From Bacteroidia bacterium (lineage in GTDB: Bacteria; Bacteroidota; Bacteroidia; Chitinophagales; Saprospiraceae), in NCBI GenBank assembly GCA_030432855.1, contig JAUILM010000232.1, forward strand, positions 1 to 8,173: 8,173 bases of DNA, in the 5' to 3' direction. A program made the translations under genes and the position numbers. Positions 6,733-8,173 of the stretch are shown here, piece by piece (position 1 is the first letter of the stretch; every line of letters begins with the position of its first letter). The notes beneath the pieces were generated by a model. That model saw nothing but the letters and a program-made list of their open reading frames with translations. It made no database searches and was not told the DNA's origin.

Positions 6733-8173
6733 TAGTAATCTTTTTTGACACCAAAGGCTGATAGTCTATCCTGCAAATCAATGGCCGCATTCTGACACCT
6801 CTCCGAGTATATTTGATTAGATATGAAAAAATACATTAAGGGAAAAATCAGAAGAAATGCGGTCAAATGGATCAAATTTCTGGTAAAAAGTACTCGCAAT
6901 GATTGATCTCCAAATAATTGATGCCAACTTATCAGGTCGGTAAATATCTTGGCTAAGCTGGAATTTAAAAGGGAGTAGATAAGAAAACTAATTAGAACAC
7001 AAATCATCAAAGAAATCAAAAACTTAAAGTACCTTGACAAACTGAATATGTACATCTCTTTCAATTTTGGAAAAGAGATTCTTCTTGAGGTAACAATTTC
7101 ATTTGATATGGAAACGATAAATTGTACGCTCAATAATAACAGAAAAAGTAATCCTACGAACACTCCGAAGAAATAAAAGGTGCAAACAATCGGCAGAGAA
7201 GTCAGAATGTATCTCGGAAACTTCAGTCTGAATGTTTGAAAATCAAATCCTGACTTTCGATCACCAAAGTATGTCGACATATGAAACAAAAGCATTGGAA
7301 GGAGGATTAGCAGGAAAATAAAATTACCGGGTCCTCCCAACTCGAATGTAAATAATGAGCCTCCCTCGTACGCAAAGTAATCTATATTTGATACGTTTAG
7401 ATGATACCAATTTATAAAAGTAAATAGAAGGATATATGGGGCTACGGCTATCCTCAACAGCTTTCCAAAAGTCTCTCGCAACTGTGAAATAGCTAAGATA
7501 AAGTTTTCACTACCTGATCTATAGGCGTATTGCTGATATCGCAGGGGCTCCACATAATCAGGTTCAACATCTACATCAGACGGTTGAGAGTTGGCTTTCT
7601 CTCTCTTTTTAAATGGGAGATATACCCATGCGAGCAAAATAAGTAACACGGAACCTGTGATGATCAGCACCTTTACTCCTATAGGTAGAGAAGTCTGTCC
7701 TGTGACGAAGGACTCCAGGATGCCAGCAAGAATAAACAGCGGAATGGTGCCCAATAATATTCGTAAAGACTTTTTAGTTGCAATCTGTATAGATGTTGTC
7801 CTATCATATGTCTTGGGAAACAGCAGACCCTTACCAAGCAATATACCTGCAGCTCCTGCAATTATAATTGCTGATATTTCAATTGTTCCATGGATCCAGA
7901 TCGTTAGAAAGGATGTCATGAAAAGTCCCTTACTGTAAAAATAATACTGAAAGGTACCTACCATAATACCATTAAACATCAAAACTACTACGGATCCTAC
8001 ACTGCCAAGTATGCCAAGCACAAAGGCAAGAAAGGCCACTTTAATGTTATTGATAGTTATACCCAAGAACATATCCACTTGTCGATCATCCTTGTAGACG
8101 GCCATAGGATCTCCACTATTTATATTGGCGTCAGTCATATTTATATATGCATCGCCCAATATGATGCGAGCAA
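6732..8173 (-). CDS. SpoIIM-family membrane protein with extra C-terminal membrane domain, 5' partial
   Basis: The frame stays open to the right edge, so the true start lies outside the window. The codons beyond 8159 read ARII and join smoothly to LGDAYINMT. The TTG at 8159 is therefore an internal Leu, not a start. I number from that Leu (475 residues). Residues about 8-180 match the C-terminal half of SpoIIM-family proteins: NINSGDPMAVYKD, NNIKVAFLAFVLGILG, MFNGIMVG, FLTIWIHGTIEISAIIIAGAAG, and ILLGTIPLFILAGILESFVT, giving about five membrane passes. After a polar linker (184-215), residues 216-450 add roughly five or six more hydrophobic segments (about 233-250, 278-296, 318-350, 378-399, 425-447) that I do not recognise. 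Other Bacteroidetes SpoIIM-like proteins usually stop near the linker. The phylum does not sporulate, so the name reflects homology only. This is the most upstream operon gene visible. An RDD-family gene often sits nearby and may lie just outside. Confidence 0.9.
   Translation of the reverse strand, partial: ARIILGDAYINMTDANINSGDPMAVYKDDRQVDMFLGITINNIKVAFLAFVLGILGSVGSVVVLMFNGIMVGTFQYYFYSKGLFMTSFLTIWIHGTIEISAIIIAGAAGILLGKGLLFPKTYDRTTSIQIATKKSLRILLGTIPLFILAGILESFVTGQTSLPIGVKVLIITGSVLLILLAWVYLPFKKREKANSQPSDVDVEPDYVEPLRYQQYAYRSGSENFILAISQLRETFGKLLRIAVAPYILLFTFINWYHLNVSNIDYFAYEGGSLFTFELGGPGNFIFLLILLPMLLFHMSTYFGDRKSGFDFQTFRLKFPRYILTSLPIVCTFYFFGVFVGLLFLLLLSVQFIVSISNEIVTSRRISFPKLKEMYIFSLSRYFKFLISLMICVLISFLIYSLLNSSLAKIFTDLISWHQLFGDQSLRVLFTRNLIHLTAFLLIFPLMYFFISNQIYSERCQNAAIDLQDRLSAFGVKKDY

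Noticed and set aside
8157..8159. Possible start codon (TTG) of the SpoIIM-like gene
   Set aside because: The reading frame continues to the window edge as ARIIL and the SpoIIM homology is already under way here, so the real start lies beyond 8173.

Overview
The window looks like chromosomal DNA of a Bacteroidetes bacterium, most likely order Cytophagales (the Flammeovirgaceae/Reichenbachiellaceae/Cyclobacteriaceae group). This is inferred from the AT-rich composition, the A-rich leaders without a Shine-Dalgarno sequence, and above all the minus-strand gene order SpoIIM-like / DUF4129 / DUF4350 / MoxR / DUF58, which is typical of that phylum. I see no rRNA, tRNA, CRISPR array, insertion sequence or phage gene.

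Left part (1-2549): small, mostly membrane or exported accessory genes. A 118-aa secreted protein of unknown function on the plus strand ends at a strong intrinsic terminator (528-559). A DJ-1/PfpI-superfamily protein follows on the minus strand and carries what looks like a lipoprotein signal. Two plus-strand DUF805 membrane proteins come next; they are paralogues, about half identical in protein, with a 31-base block around the start codon that is identical in both. The 281-base gap between them has no intact gene, but one minus-strand frame reads as a protein-like fragment between stop codons.

Right part (2550-8173): one compact operon read right to left. Its first visible gene runs off the right edge, so its 5' end is missing. 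In order of transcription: a SpoIIM-family membrane protein with a second, unrecognised multi-helix membrane domain at its C terminus; a DUF4129 protein with signal peptide and one membrane segment; a DUF4350 protein anchored at both ends of its extracytoplasmic domain; a MoxR AAA+ ATPase; and a DUF58 protein with a von Willebrand-like fold. Every junction overlaps by 1 or 4 bases or abuts exactly, which points to translational coupling and a single assembly. MoxR ATPases are thought to act as chaperones together with vWA/DUF58 partners. The SpoIIM, DUF4129 and DUF4350 proteins would place that ATPase at the inner membrane in an envelope-related role. The actual substrate and phenotype cannot be read from the sequence. 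The operon ends after DUF58, converging with the second DUF805 gene; no BatA/BatB-type vWA gene follows within the window.
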